Assembly: GCA_963281155.1 (NCBI GenBank)
Contig: CAUJLY010000004.1
Location: forward strand, 4,588,001 to 4,652,000
Length of the DNA: 64,000 nt
Origin: Rhabditophanes sp. KR3021
Lineage: Eukaryota > Nematoda > Chromadorea > Rhabditida > Alloionematidae
Direction: 5' to 3'
Positions 23,149-33,608 of this stretch are shown here, piece after piece (the first letter of the stretch is position 1; each line of letters opens with the position of its first letter). The notes under the pieces were generated by a model that was not told the origin of the DNA, searched no databases, and saw only the letters and a list, made by a program, of their open reading frames with translations. Made by a program: the position numbers and the translations under genes.

Positions 23149-24726
23149 TTAGATTAGTAAGTAGGCGAATACTATACAAATGACATATATTATTTCTTTA
23201 GTGTCTGCCCTTACTTGACTATTGCTGGATGCTATAGGTTTAGTGTAGCATAAAGCTAAATCGTTTGATGATTTAGACACTGAAGTTGACAAATTTTTGA
23301 TTGAGTATACGTCGAAATACTGGTTTGAAGAAACAAACAAATTAAAGAATTGATCATATGTTTTAGCTTCTAGTCTTGCCCCAATATCAATTAATCTTGT
23401 GTTTAAAAAGTTCCTATAAAGTACGTAGCCATACAATGTGCCTGTATAAACTAAAGGTTCCATTAAATGAGTTGATAAATCAAATTCAGAATTGTTCAAA
23501 TTTGAAACAATATAAAATGCCGAACCATCAGTGTGACCTCGGATTGCCGGTCTTACACTATTAACCAATGTAGCATAGTCTATTTGATTCGGCGAATTTT
23601 TGTCATAGTATAGATCAGTCAACGAAAAGTAATTCACCTTTCTAGTACAATCCTCTGACGAAGCAGAGCAAGCAGTTGGAGGCATACTATTTGATGTGTA
23701 AATGTATATATATGAGTTTGTGAATAAGCAATTCATTATTATCTTATTTATCAATGTCTTTATGAGTAAAAGTTCATCCTTGCTAGTTTCCAAACTCAAA
23801 GCAATAAAGAAAAAAACACTCCATGTCTTACACTTTGGATTTAACCCTCCGATATTTGAACAACTTGTTGAATTTGGCCACTTTGCAAAGTAATACCCAT
23901 TATTAGAATCGGGATCTCCACAAAGACCTACAAGTTTTGGTTCCAAACTGCCAGCATTTTGAGTAGTTAGAGAAATTACGTCTACCAGGTTTTGTGATTC
24001 ATTTATAATACTTAGAATATTGCATGAATTATTTTCTAATTCATCCATAATCCGAATTAATTTTGTTATAACGTTATATTTTAAAACATTCTTTGATACT
24101 TTGTCCCCGTATTTCAAGAAATCGCCCATTTCCGAATTTGGCCAATCTGCACAATTTATGTTTGTTATAATAAAGCTAACAAAACCAGGGTACATTTGAG
24201 AAACTGAGGAATACCTAAAGAATGTTATATTTATATAGCCGAAAACAAAATTATACTTTACTTTTCATATAAATATCTCCACGTGCCCTTTGCATTCGAA
24301 TCAATTAAAACATCTGTCAATTGAAGTTTTTTTATTTGATCTGAGCATGAGGAAACATTTTGACAAGTTAATATGGGTGTTGAATGAGAGTATACCGTCA
24401 TAGTCCCAAAAATGGCTCCGGTTCCTAAATTTTGACAGAAGGTGAATGTTTTTCTCATGACAGATTTAATATCTTCAAACTCTTTATCAGTAGTTTCTGA
24501 CTTCAAAATAACAACAATAGTAGAATACCAGGAATTACAGTATTCGTCAACTAAAATAGAAATATATGATTTTGTGTTAAAAAACTTAAAATTTACTTTT
24601 AGTACATTTTCCATCGGTTGAATTTTCCTGTTTTATAATATGAAAAGGTTCTGATAGAAAGGCATTTGACTTTACAGTTACAACTACGTTAAAAAGTAAA
24701 TATATTGTTAGTGCATATAATTGCAT
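23149..24726 (-). CDS. vWA-like secreted protein, paralogue C (intact)
   Basis: The cleanest member of the unrecognised family seen at 13.3-19.0 kb, but on the opposite strand. Exons 24597-24726, 24262-24550 and 23149-24214 give 494 residues in phase. After a signal peptide (MQLYALTIYLLFNVVVTVKS) come two vWA-like modules joined without an intron. The first opens with CNSWYSTIVVILKSETT, the second with CKTWSVFFFIALSLETS. Shared features include the NxxCADWPN/NYECNNWS-type site, FAKWPNSTSC at the module end, LTDLYYDKNSPNQIDY, and DGSAFYIVSNLN. The C-terminus is a short hydrophobic stretch (EIIYVICIVFAYLLI) with no cytosolic tail, which suggests a GPI anchor, unlike the transmembrane tails of A and B. 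Function unknown; a surface or secreted binding protein is the natural guess. Confidence 0.72.
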
Positions 24727-26156
24727 ATTTTACAATAAAGACAATATCAACTGTATGGAATAAGAACAATGTGATGAGCATCAAACGTTGATTACCCATA
24801 AATCGTCCACATCATGACGTGTTATCAGACTATATTATAATTCACTATGGGATTTACATTATTAAGCATGGTTTTAAGTCATTATGAACTAAAAATATTG
24901 AGTCAGCAAGCTACGTAAATATTTGAATCACAAATTATATCTTTATAAAACGCATAAGATGTTTCCCTTTTTTATTATTTATTTATAATATAAATTAAAT
25001 ATTTGGTGTTATAAGTACAATAAGTGGTGGATTTATAACCTTTGTCACACAATATGTTCAATATTTGAAATCAAATCATAAACACCACAAACTCCCAATT
25101 CTTTTTATATATTAGTTAATCAACCATTAAATATCCTTGGGAAATAACTATTATATGTGATTCCATCGAAATTGTATAAATTTTGACTCAATTATGCAAC
25201 TTTTTATACGCCGGAATACAAATAAGTAATTAATTTCAATAGTCGGGATAAATTAAAAGCAGAATTTGAGTAAGAATAACAATGATAATTATTAATTCAT
25301 GAATAAACGCTTTCTATAATTTATCTTATAGAAGAAATTTGAATATGTATCCAGAGATATTTTCTTTGCAAAATTGATGAGACCAATTTCATTGACGGTA
25401 GATTTCTATCCTAAAATTAATATTCATATGAAAATGTTAAATTAAATAAAAGTTTTATTTATAACATTCAATTATTACTACTCGTTACATAATATAAAGT
25501 TAATAAAACAAGAAGCATCAACTAGATTAATTATAAATTTGGAATCGAAAATATGTTCTCGTATTTTGCCATATTTAGTTGTTTTTAAGAGTAATTTTTA
25601 AATTCTGACAAATCATTATCATTACAGTTTATAAATGGCCGTCTAGTGGTATTAAAAATGTTAAAAAATTCATTGGATTTCTATGACTTAAGAAAAAATA
25701 TTGTTTGTTCGATTAAAAAATTGCGTGAGTCAAATTTACCGAAACCTATTTCATCTTATCGAGCTTGAAATCACCCCATTTTAGTTTATCCGAACTTAAA
25801 AAATTTTGCACAAGATTTGAGTAAAAAGCACTTTTATATTTTTTAAAATTAAAAATGATTTTTATTGAATTACACCTCTTAAACTACATAATGTGTAAAT
25901 GAATGTATATTGAATTATACATGAATTTCATTCTATTTATTTTAGGAATCATTGTGGAAATCAACAATCAGTTGTAAAGCACTTATAAATGCGACTTTTT
26001 ATAAGTAAAAAGTGATTACCTGCGATTTATGAAACATGATAATTAGACCAATCTAATTAACCTAATTATTTAGATTCTTTTTTATTTGTAGAACTATTTT
26101 AGTTTCGAATAAAATGATACTTCCTAAATATTGGCATTAAATAAATAGTAACAATA
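24727..26156. other. AT-rich divergent intergenic region
   Basis: 1.4 kb of very AT-rich DNA between divergent genes (vWA-like paralogue C and the exostosin-like gene). No coding frame, RNA gene or repeat is recognised. Confidence 0.4.
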
Positions 26157-27794
26157 ATGTTATATTTATGTTTATTCATTTATTCTCTATTAATTTATGA
26201 TACATTTCAAAGAAAGGTAAGAGATCCATCTACTTTACTATCTACCAAATCCTTCAAAAGTCATAAGCAACAACTCTTTGGATATAGTTTAAATATTCAA
26301 CAAAGTAAACCTAATGAATTCTTAACCAAAATTTATTATCATTTAAATAACAATAGGAAAATATTTAACTCACAAAATGGAGACTTTTTAAAATCATCGC
26401 CATTTATTCCAACTGATGGTAACAATAGTGTTATCTTACATTTGTCAGGAAGTAATAGAATGGACCTTACTTATCGTGACAAAATACTGAAGACTATATA
26501 TTTTTCAAATGCTTCAGATGCAACTAGTTTTGCAATTGACAAAAGTGTCGAATCAAGAATGAAAATTGAAAAAATAGACGAAAATTTTTGTTTTGTCAAA
26601 ACTAAATCAACAAACTTTCCTAATATAATCATAAAATTAATACAACACAATTATATTCCGATTATATCAACATTAGACATCACAAAATTGCCATTGGTTG
26701 GAACTAACTTTGAATGGTCGAAAGCTATTTTTATTGTCAACTCAAAATATATTAAGGATCCAAATTATTTAAATAATGCTATTTCTAAGTTCTATCCCAG
26801 TGAAATTGAAGAAATTAAGCGTTATGGAAAGATAATGCTAGCATGGAACACAAGGCATCCCCAAATTATAGCATTCAATATTGTTCAATTTCTAGAGCTA
26901 TTTTCTACAGGATTTAATGAAAAGCGATTGTCAAAAACTATTCCTCTATATCCAAGTGATACAAATTATTTCAACAAAGCTAAGCAAAATTTTAAGCATT
27001 ATCACGACAAATATTCTGTTATTATATTAACTTACAGCCGAAATGAACTTCTACTTAAGTTATTGCAAAGATTTAATGAATTCAATGATGTAGACAAGAT
27101 ATTAGTTATTTGGAATAACCAAAATGAAACAAGTATTCCAGAAAAAAGCTTCTGGGCTAATATAACAAGTGATGTTTATTTTGTCAAAACAAACTCAAAT
27201 TCTTTAAATAATAGATTTTTGCCATATGATATCCTTAGAACTGAAGCAATACTAAGTTTAGATGATGATCAGACGTTACATCCAAACCAACTGAATCATG
27301 CTTTCGGGGCATGGAGATTAAATAAAGACGTTTTAGTTGGTTCTTATCCTCGTTTAACTCAAACTAACACATCCTTTTCTTACCACAAAACACCGATTAA
27401 AGGATATTATGATTTAATATTGACAGGTCATGCATTCTTCCATATAGTAAGTTAATTGCGCTAATTATTACGTACATTTATCAAATTTTAGAAATATTTG
27501 CATATTTACTCAAATCAATTGCCAAATGAAATAAAAAGATGGGTAGATTCAAATACTAACGGAGAAGACATATCAATGAATTTCATCATAGCATTTTTCT
27601 CAAATAAACCAAATATAAAATTTTTAGAATTCAGGGAACTTAGTAAGAAATGTTCTACTTGTAAACATGCTGCAAACATATCTTCAAAAAAAGATCATTA
27701 TAAAAATAGAAGTAAAATCTTGAATCTGCTATATAATACATTCGCCATAAATCCATTAATACAAACAAAATATATACTAAATTTTATGTCATAA
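26157..27794 (+). CDS. Exostosin-like glycosyltransferase (GT64 domain), EXTL/rib-2 type
   Basis: Exons 26157-27446 and 27492-27794 encode 530 residues. A short hydrophobic N-terminus (MLYLCLFIYSLLIYD) fits a Golgi type II membrane anchor. The last 270 residues match the GT64 domain of exostosins: the nucleotide-binding start SVIILTYSRNELL, VIWNN, SLNNRFLPYDILRTEAILS, the DDD metal-binding triad (LSLDDDQTL), VGSYPRL, YDLILTGHAFFH and the terminal NGEDISMNF. Exostosins build the heparan sulfate chain or its linkage. The part before it only weakly resembles the GT47 domain, and the whole is shorter than C. elegans RIB-2 (about 800 residues), so it is either a reduced EXTL3-like or an EXTL2-like protein. 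The N-terminal start lies just upstream of a possible splice donor (AAAG|GTAAGAG at 26217), so the first residues are uncertain. Confidence 0.85.
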
Positions 27795-29165
27795 AAAGTT
27801 TATTTAAAGTTCTACAAATCAAATGAGAAGATAAAATTATCAAAATTAGCTTAATAAATGGAATTATTATGCCTAATGTGTAGTAATCAATTAAACATTG
27901 GTTTCAAGATTATAAATGAAGTATTTACAAATGGAATCGTAAATTCCATATTTTTTGATTAATAATTAGAATATACTCACAGTTTTTTGCTATTAGAAGA
28001 GACAATTCTTTGTTTTTAATGTTATCAATCTTAGATAACCAGGTGATATGTACTATGATCAATGTGGCCGTGCTCATACAGTTGATAGATGCGATTCAAT
28101 TAACTCTCAACTTTCCATCTGTATGAATACTCTAAACATCCTCATTACAATGACTATGATCTTTGAGGTGGAAGTAGAAAATAATCAAATATTTCATGAG
28201 TCCGTATTTTTTGAATTATTTTGTCATGTAATACTTACTTTATTTAAATAAAATTATTAATCTAATTTATTTCTGTATTCTATAGAACAATGTGCACTTG
28301 TAAAATTTACTGAATATGCGCAACTATATCATTTAATAAAGATAATGTTGCTGAAGATAGCAAAGAGAATGAGTCAATCTGTTATGGCAGTGAAATAGCT
28401 GCACATGGGCCAGATTATTCCCCTGGTGACGGCCAAGAGACACGACCGAAGAAGTTAAACATGAGGGAAGTGATGATGTTCAAATTGCCCCAAAGAGTTA
28501 AAGCAATTCCAACTCCTACAAAATGTCTACCCAAACAAATTGCAAAGAAACCACCTAATTTGTTTGCTAAATATTATCTCACATACTTTTCTAATTGCAC
28601 ACTTTAATATAGCAAATTATCACAGGGATACTACATATACTAATCATAAATATAGTATGTACATTTTTAAATGAACCATATTCTTTACACATACAATAAA
28701 AACCATCGAATACTTTGTTTTTGTAGCGTGGTTGATCAAAGAGTAATATTTTGCACGAGACCCACAAAATAGTGCCGTTCTATTAATTTGCACTATAAAC
28801 GTATTCATTGCGTTAAAATATTTGAAGTATCATTAATTCATTTTATATGAAAAATAGGTACGTTAATTTTACTTACATATAACCTTGCTGCCAGACTTTT
28901 GAACATCACTTGCTAAAAAAGATGTAACTTTGGTGCAAAATATTTTTATTTTTGAAAAAGACCAATTTGTTTAATGTACTCACTTTAAGGAAACGCACTC
29001 TCACTGATAGGTTGACAACACTTTTACTAATTTGAATTTACTATCTTATCATAATTATTGATATACATTACTCCAACTGAGTATACTTGGCGACGAATTA
29101 CAAGTTGTAGTTTTATTATTCTGACTATCACATTAAATCGTTTCTCTTTTAGATTTTATATAGAC
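27795..29165. other. Intergenic with degenerate coding fragments (28040-28610)
   Basis: Mostly AT-rich, but two plus-strand fragments stand out. 28048-28251 is open and contains YDQCGRAHTVDRC, which recalls the CxxxHxxxxC spacing of a retrotransposon Gag zinc knuckle with its first Cys lost. 28340-28608 is open without an initiating Met, with higher GC than its surroundings and charged or Pro-rich sequence (PRKLNMREVMMFKLPQR-like). No terminal repeats or reverse transcriptase were found. Likely a decayed element or gene fragment. Confidence 0.3.
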
Positions 29166-31049
29166 ATGTCTTCCGTTTTAAAGAACATTAAAGGATCAGT
29201 TGCTTTTATTACCGGTGCAAGTTCAGGTAATTAATTTGATTTATACTAAATCTAAAATATTGGGTTATCTATAATCTCTTGATTAATGCAAATACTTTAC
29301 TGCTGAATTACATTTATTTAGGCTTTTTGCTAGTGAAGGCCAACTTATTTACAACATTATTTGCTTAAGTAAAATTAAATGAAAAAAAATTACGCATGAT
29401 TAATGATATTGTGAGTCTTTACCATACAATTGTATCAATGTCTCGCCGTTTCCAATCCCATCAGTCCATTTTTTGAGAACACCTGCCATGATTGACTCTA
29501 TATCTTTGGCTCTTAAATGAGAGATTCTTATTAAGTGAAGTAAATTCTTCTAATAATGCTCATTTTTAATTCTATCATAACGCTACTGTTTTTCAAACTT
29601 AGGTACTCCATTTTGACGACCGACGAGTTGAAATGATTGCCGCCATCAATTTAAGCAGCAAATCGTCCCCAGTAATAAAGTCAAAAAATAAAGATTTTCC
29701 AGAATCACCATCTAAACCAGGATAAGATTTCTCCGTATCAAAAACAAGCTTTACTCCATTTACCTTGTAATAGTTGAAGAGAGCTTTAATTGCATCATGA
29801 CATTTTGAAAGTTTGACACAATTCGGACATCCACGTCCAACGTAAGTTCTGCCAAAAACTGTAGCCACATAATCATTTAGGCACTTTTCATTAGTGCAGG
29901 CAAACCATGCTTTCTTATGGGAAATGTTCGAAAGTAACTCAAAATTACTAACTCCTCTGTCAGAATAAGAGACATTAATCTCGAGATTGCTGCAATAAGG
30001 AATGTTGTTACTTGTTCATACCTTCCGATGTTTTCCTCACCGTCGTTCCAATCAAGCTTTTCTATTGGCTCAAGTATAGGTTATCCTTTGATGTTATCCA
30101 GAACGGAATGCTTCACTATCTTGCTCTTTCTGTCAATAACCTTTTCAGACTCGTCATCATCACTTGAAATGGGATGTTTAAAAAACACATAATTTATTTA
30201 ATTTCAATGTAGTAATTATGAGTCTATTCCAGGCCTGGGCAGAGGTACTGCTGAACGATTAATTTCACAAGGAGCTAAAGTAGTCATTTTTGATCTTCCT
30301 AAAAGTGAGGGAGCCAAGGTAGCTGAAAGCTTGGGAACAAATGCCATCTTTGTTGGGGGTGACGTAACAAACGATAAGTCCGTTATTGATGCTTTCAATC
30401 AAACCAAAAACAAATTCGGAAAACTTGACGCAATTGTCAATTGTGCTGGTATTGCTTACGCCTTCAAGTTATACAATCTGAACAAACAAAAGATGTGTGA
30501 TTTCGACAGAGTCAAGCAAACCATCGAAGTAACTTAAATGATATTGGCTTCAGCTTTTACACTTCATTTTAGGTCAACTTGTTGGGATCTTTGAATGTTA
30601 TTCGTCACGGAGTTGTTCTTATGGGAGAAAATCAAAGGGACGATCAAAATCAGAGAGGTGTCATTATTAACACTGCTTCAGTTGCTGCCTTTGACGGCCA
30701 AATCGGACAAGTAAGTTTTAAAGTTTTGTAGTATGCATTACTAACATCTTTACTATAGGTTGCCTATTCTGCCTCTAAAGGAGGAATTGTTGGATCAACT
30801 CTCCCCTTAGCTCGTGACTTTGCCAAAGATGGAATCCGTGTTAATACCATTGCTCCGGGCTTATTTCACACTCCAATGCTTGCTTCATTGCCTGAGAAGG
30901 TTCAAACTTTCTTAGCTGCCACAGTTCCAAATCCAAGCCGCTTAGGAAATGTCGAAGAGTATGGAGCCTTAGTTCAACATATCATTGAAAATCGTTATAT
31001 CAACGGAGAAATAATCAGACTCGATGGAGCCATTCGTATGATGCCGTAA
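29166..31049 (+). CDS. HSD17B10: 17-beta-hydroxysteroid dehydrogenase type 10 / short-chain 3-hydroxyacyl-CoA dehydrogenase
   Basis: Four exons (29166-29226, 30233-30528, 30573-30710, 30759-31049) give 261 residues, the same length as the human enzyme. It is a classical short-chain dehydrogenase. Visible are the NAD-binding TGASSGLG, the DVTN acidic adenine-side motif, the VNCAGIA strand, the catalytic Ser in [14 protein letters not shown], the YSASKGG Tyr/Lys pair, and the [11 protein letters not shown] loop typical of HSD10. The enzyme acts in mitochondria on 3-hydroxyacyl-CoA, including isoleucine breakdown, and in animals is also a subunit of mitochondrial RNase P. The first intron is 1006 bp, over twenty times the typical size here, and contains a minus-strand nuclease relic. 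Splice sites flanking that intron are canonical (CAG|GTAATT, TATTCCAG|GCC). Confidence 0.95.
29597..30180 (-). pseudogene. Zinc-ribbon + EDxHD-like nuclease relic inside HSD17B10 intron 1
   Basis: Antisense to HSD17B10 and wholly within its first intron. A treble-clef/zinc-ribbon segment reads [13 protein letters not shown], then [17 protein letters not shown], the W-x-x-C...R-x-x-G-x-G-C-P-x-C pattern of phage and giant-virus proteins. About 35 residues later come [10 protein letters not shown] and SLFFDF and, in a shifted frame, IDGGNHF. These are the Glu, Asp and D-G-x-x-H positions of the EDxHD (VSR-like) nuclease fold seen in the homing endonuclease I-Bth0305I. Upstream sequence to 30180 is open in parts but has a stop. 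At least one stop and one frameshift make it non-functional as written. Host families with this combination are not known to me. Confidence 0.66.
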
Positions 31050-31968
31050 AAAGCACTGTAAAGGAGGGAGATTAATAACGATAATTAATGATAAGACACT
31101 TTTAATTGTTTAAATAAATCAAATACTTCATGTAAATTGTATTTTTGTTTTAAATAACTGTCTGTTCATTTTGATCACATTGTATTGTGTGGGATAGGAA
31201 CTCATCAAAAAAGACTTAATTGTACTTTTGGCGGAAAAAGCACAGGTAACTAATAATTCTCGGAACAATTTCATTGTTTATTTTCGTGTAAAATCAAGTT
31301 GGTTTAACCTTAGATGATGAATTAGTTATTATTAACGGCCACTAGATTATTCGAATTATTTTTCTATTAACTTTGCATATTTATATTAATAATATTATCT
31401 TTGATGTTGCCTAAGCAAATTGAATCATGATTTACATATCTATATTATTATATTCATATTTATCTAGTATTATATCTATGTTACTGATGTTTTAGTACAC
31501 ATTTTGTCATCTCTTTTAATAAAGTTAAGAAGGCCAAGGATTACCATATGGATGATACAAACCTATTGCTATCAATGATGCAGCTAGTGAAAGGATTCGT
31601 AAGGAATACAGAGCTATTCATGCTACGAGAAGTGTAACTCAACGTAGTGGACTAACATTTCTTGGCACAACGCTAAGTCGATCACAAGTCCAGAAAATTT
31701 TTGTTGGAAAGAGTTACAGCGGTAGTGTGAATCAAATTAATCAAGAATCTCTTATTATTGGAACTGTAACTGGAAATCAAGTTTCTCCGAATTCAAAAGC
31801 CTTGACGCATTCATCTAGTTCCAGTTATTTATCAATTAATGTCAAAGGTTTCCTAAACGATTCAAAAATTGTAAGTTCAATTGTTATTTAAATTTAATTA
31901 AAGTCAATATTTCTAAAAATAATTGGTAAATAAACATGTTTTAAAAGTAGAATAATTTATTGATAAAT
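31050..31968 (+). other. Intergenic with an orphan exon-like open stretch (31553-31870)
   Basis: After the HSD17B10 3' UTR (AATAAA near 31115), a plus-strand frame without a Met is open for about 105 residues. It starts just after a TGA and ends at a consensus donor (AAAATT|GTAAGTTC at 31871). Its sequence is non-repetitive and charged, for example SERIRKEYRAIHATRS and LSRSQVQKIFVGKS. No partner exons were found, so it may be the remnant of a lost gene. The product is unrecognised. Confidence 0.35.
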
Positions 31969-32962
31969 CTAATCACGGCAACATTGAGAATGACTTGCAC
32001 ATGGGGAATATTCGCTGGGACAAATACAATTAGTTGGCTGATTTTGATTTTGACAAGGAATCACAATACTCAGACTTATGTTATTGCATGTTTTCGTACA
32101 TAAATCGTCACACTTCCCTCTACATTCTTCTTGGGCGGATGGATTTGCATCTACTTCAAAACAAGCCTTGACACAAACTTGCTGACATTGTGGCAAACAT
32201 TTACTTTGATATGAATACGGGGAGGGTGTTGTAGTTTTAAGAACAGGTTGATTCCCTCTTTCTGTGCACATTTTGTGGCAAATTGGAATACAAATTGATA
32301 ATTTCTCAGTTGATACGCATTGAGTCTGGCACTCTTCTTCACAATTACAATCCATTTTACAACCTTCGTTTACTTGCAAGTTGTTACATTTATAATCACA
32401 TGTTGATTTTTGGATAGAAATCAAAAACTCTTGATTTTGTGGTGTTTCCAATGTTGTTGTAGTAGTTGTGGTTAGATTCGCTTGGAATTTCACACAAGTT
32501 AACTTGCAGGTGAATCCACAAGATGGTTGGCAATTGTTTTTGTTTTGAACTGTAGGGTTATTGAAACAACTAGTTACACAAATATTCTTACACTCGTTTA
32601 AGCATTTTTCATCTGGTTTCTGATATTGAACTGTTTGACAGTTGCAATAAGAAGGCGATTGCTGTGTGTTCTGTTGGTTTGAATTATTATTGCAATTACA
32701 TGACATTTGTAACGGTTGATGCGAATAAATAGGAGTCATTCTTATGCATGTACATTTTGGAACTTGTTGCTGCTGTTGACAGTTACATTGTCTTGTATTT
32801 CTAATATGTGTAGCCTTAAGAAAATAGAACGCGTTAGAAAGTGCATTAATTTTAATTAAAATATGCTGAATCAAGCATATGCAAATTATTAAACAGTATA
32901 ATTACCTCACCGAATACTCCAATTGATACTAACAAAATAAGTAGAATATAAAGTTTGAGCAT
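31969..32962 (-). CDS. Cysteine-rich secreted protein
   Basis: Exon 32906-32962 encodes a signal peptide (MLKLYILLILLVSIGVFGE) that joins in phase to 31969-32814, about 300 residues in total. The mature protein has around 50 Cys in repeated CxxxC and CxxxCxxxC spacings (KCLNECKNICVTSC, SCGFTCKLTC, CLPQCQQVCVKAC, CRGKCDDLCTKTC), two Thr-rich stretches (TTTTTTT, LKTTTPSP) and a Gln/Asn-rich N-terminus. Similar Cys-rich repeat proteins are common in nematode cuticle, eggshell and secretions, but I cannot name a family. Expression in an extracellular oxidising setting is inferred from the signal peptide and even Cys pairing. The antisense frames are shadows. Confidence 0.75.
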
Positions 32963-33608
32963 TTTTAATACAATGGAATAATTTAGTCATTTTACTTTTA
33001 TATACCTGAATGTTAAGTACAAAAAATTAAATTGTATCCAAATTCTGTTATTTATTAATTTTTACAACACAACTTATTTCAATTCATGTCTATTCAATTC
33101 TATACGCATCTTAAAAACCTTTGTTCATTGCTTATTCGGACAAAACAATACTATAAAGAGCTAATTAAAACTAGTATTTTTATACTTTAATATACTTTCA
33201 ATTGAAATTCAATTCGACATTATGTCAAAGATACTTTATGTGATTGATATCATTAAAGTAAATGTTATTGCAAGACTGTTCTTGAAAATGCAATGATCTA
33301 GTTTTCACTAATACCATTAATACAACTTGAAAGGTTATTTTATTTCCAAAGACATGATTTTTTAATAAAAAGTTTTCTTCAATTACATATTTTGATATTG
33401 TTCTCATTAAATTTTCAGTTTCTTTATGTTTTTAATCAAATAATAGAATTATTAACTAAGTATTGCATGAGCATCAACTTCTTCATTCTAAACAGTTTTG
33501 GTAGACAAATTTGTTGGTCATAATCACGCATGGAATGATTGGAAAAACGCTTATATACGAGGAAAGTAAAAAGATTGGTTCGAATGATTATTAAGCATTT
33601 TTATTATA
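32963..33608. other. AT-rich divergent intergenic region
   Basis: Promoter region for the Cys-rich gene and TAF2. A 60-codon minus-strand frame near 33225-33407 has no coding character. Nothing else seen. Confidence 0.4.
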
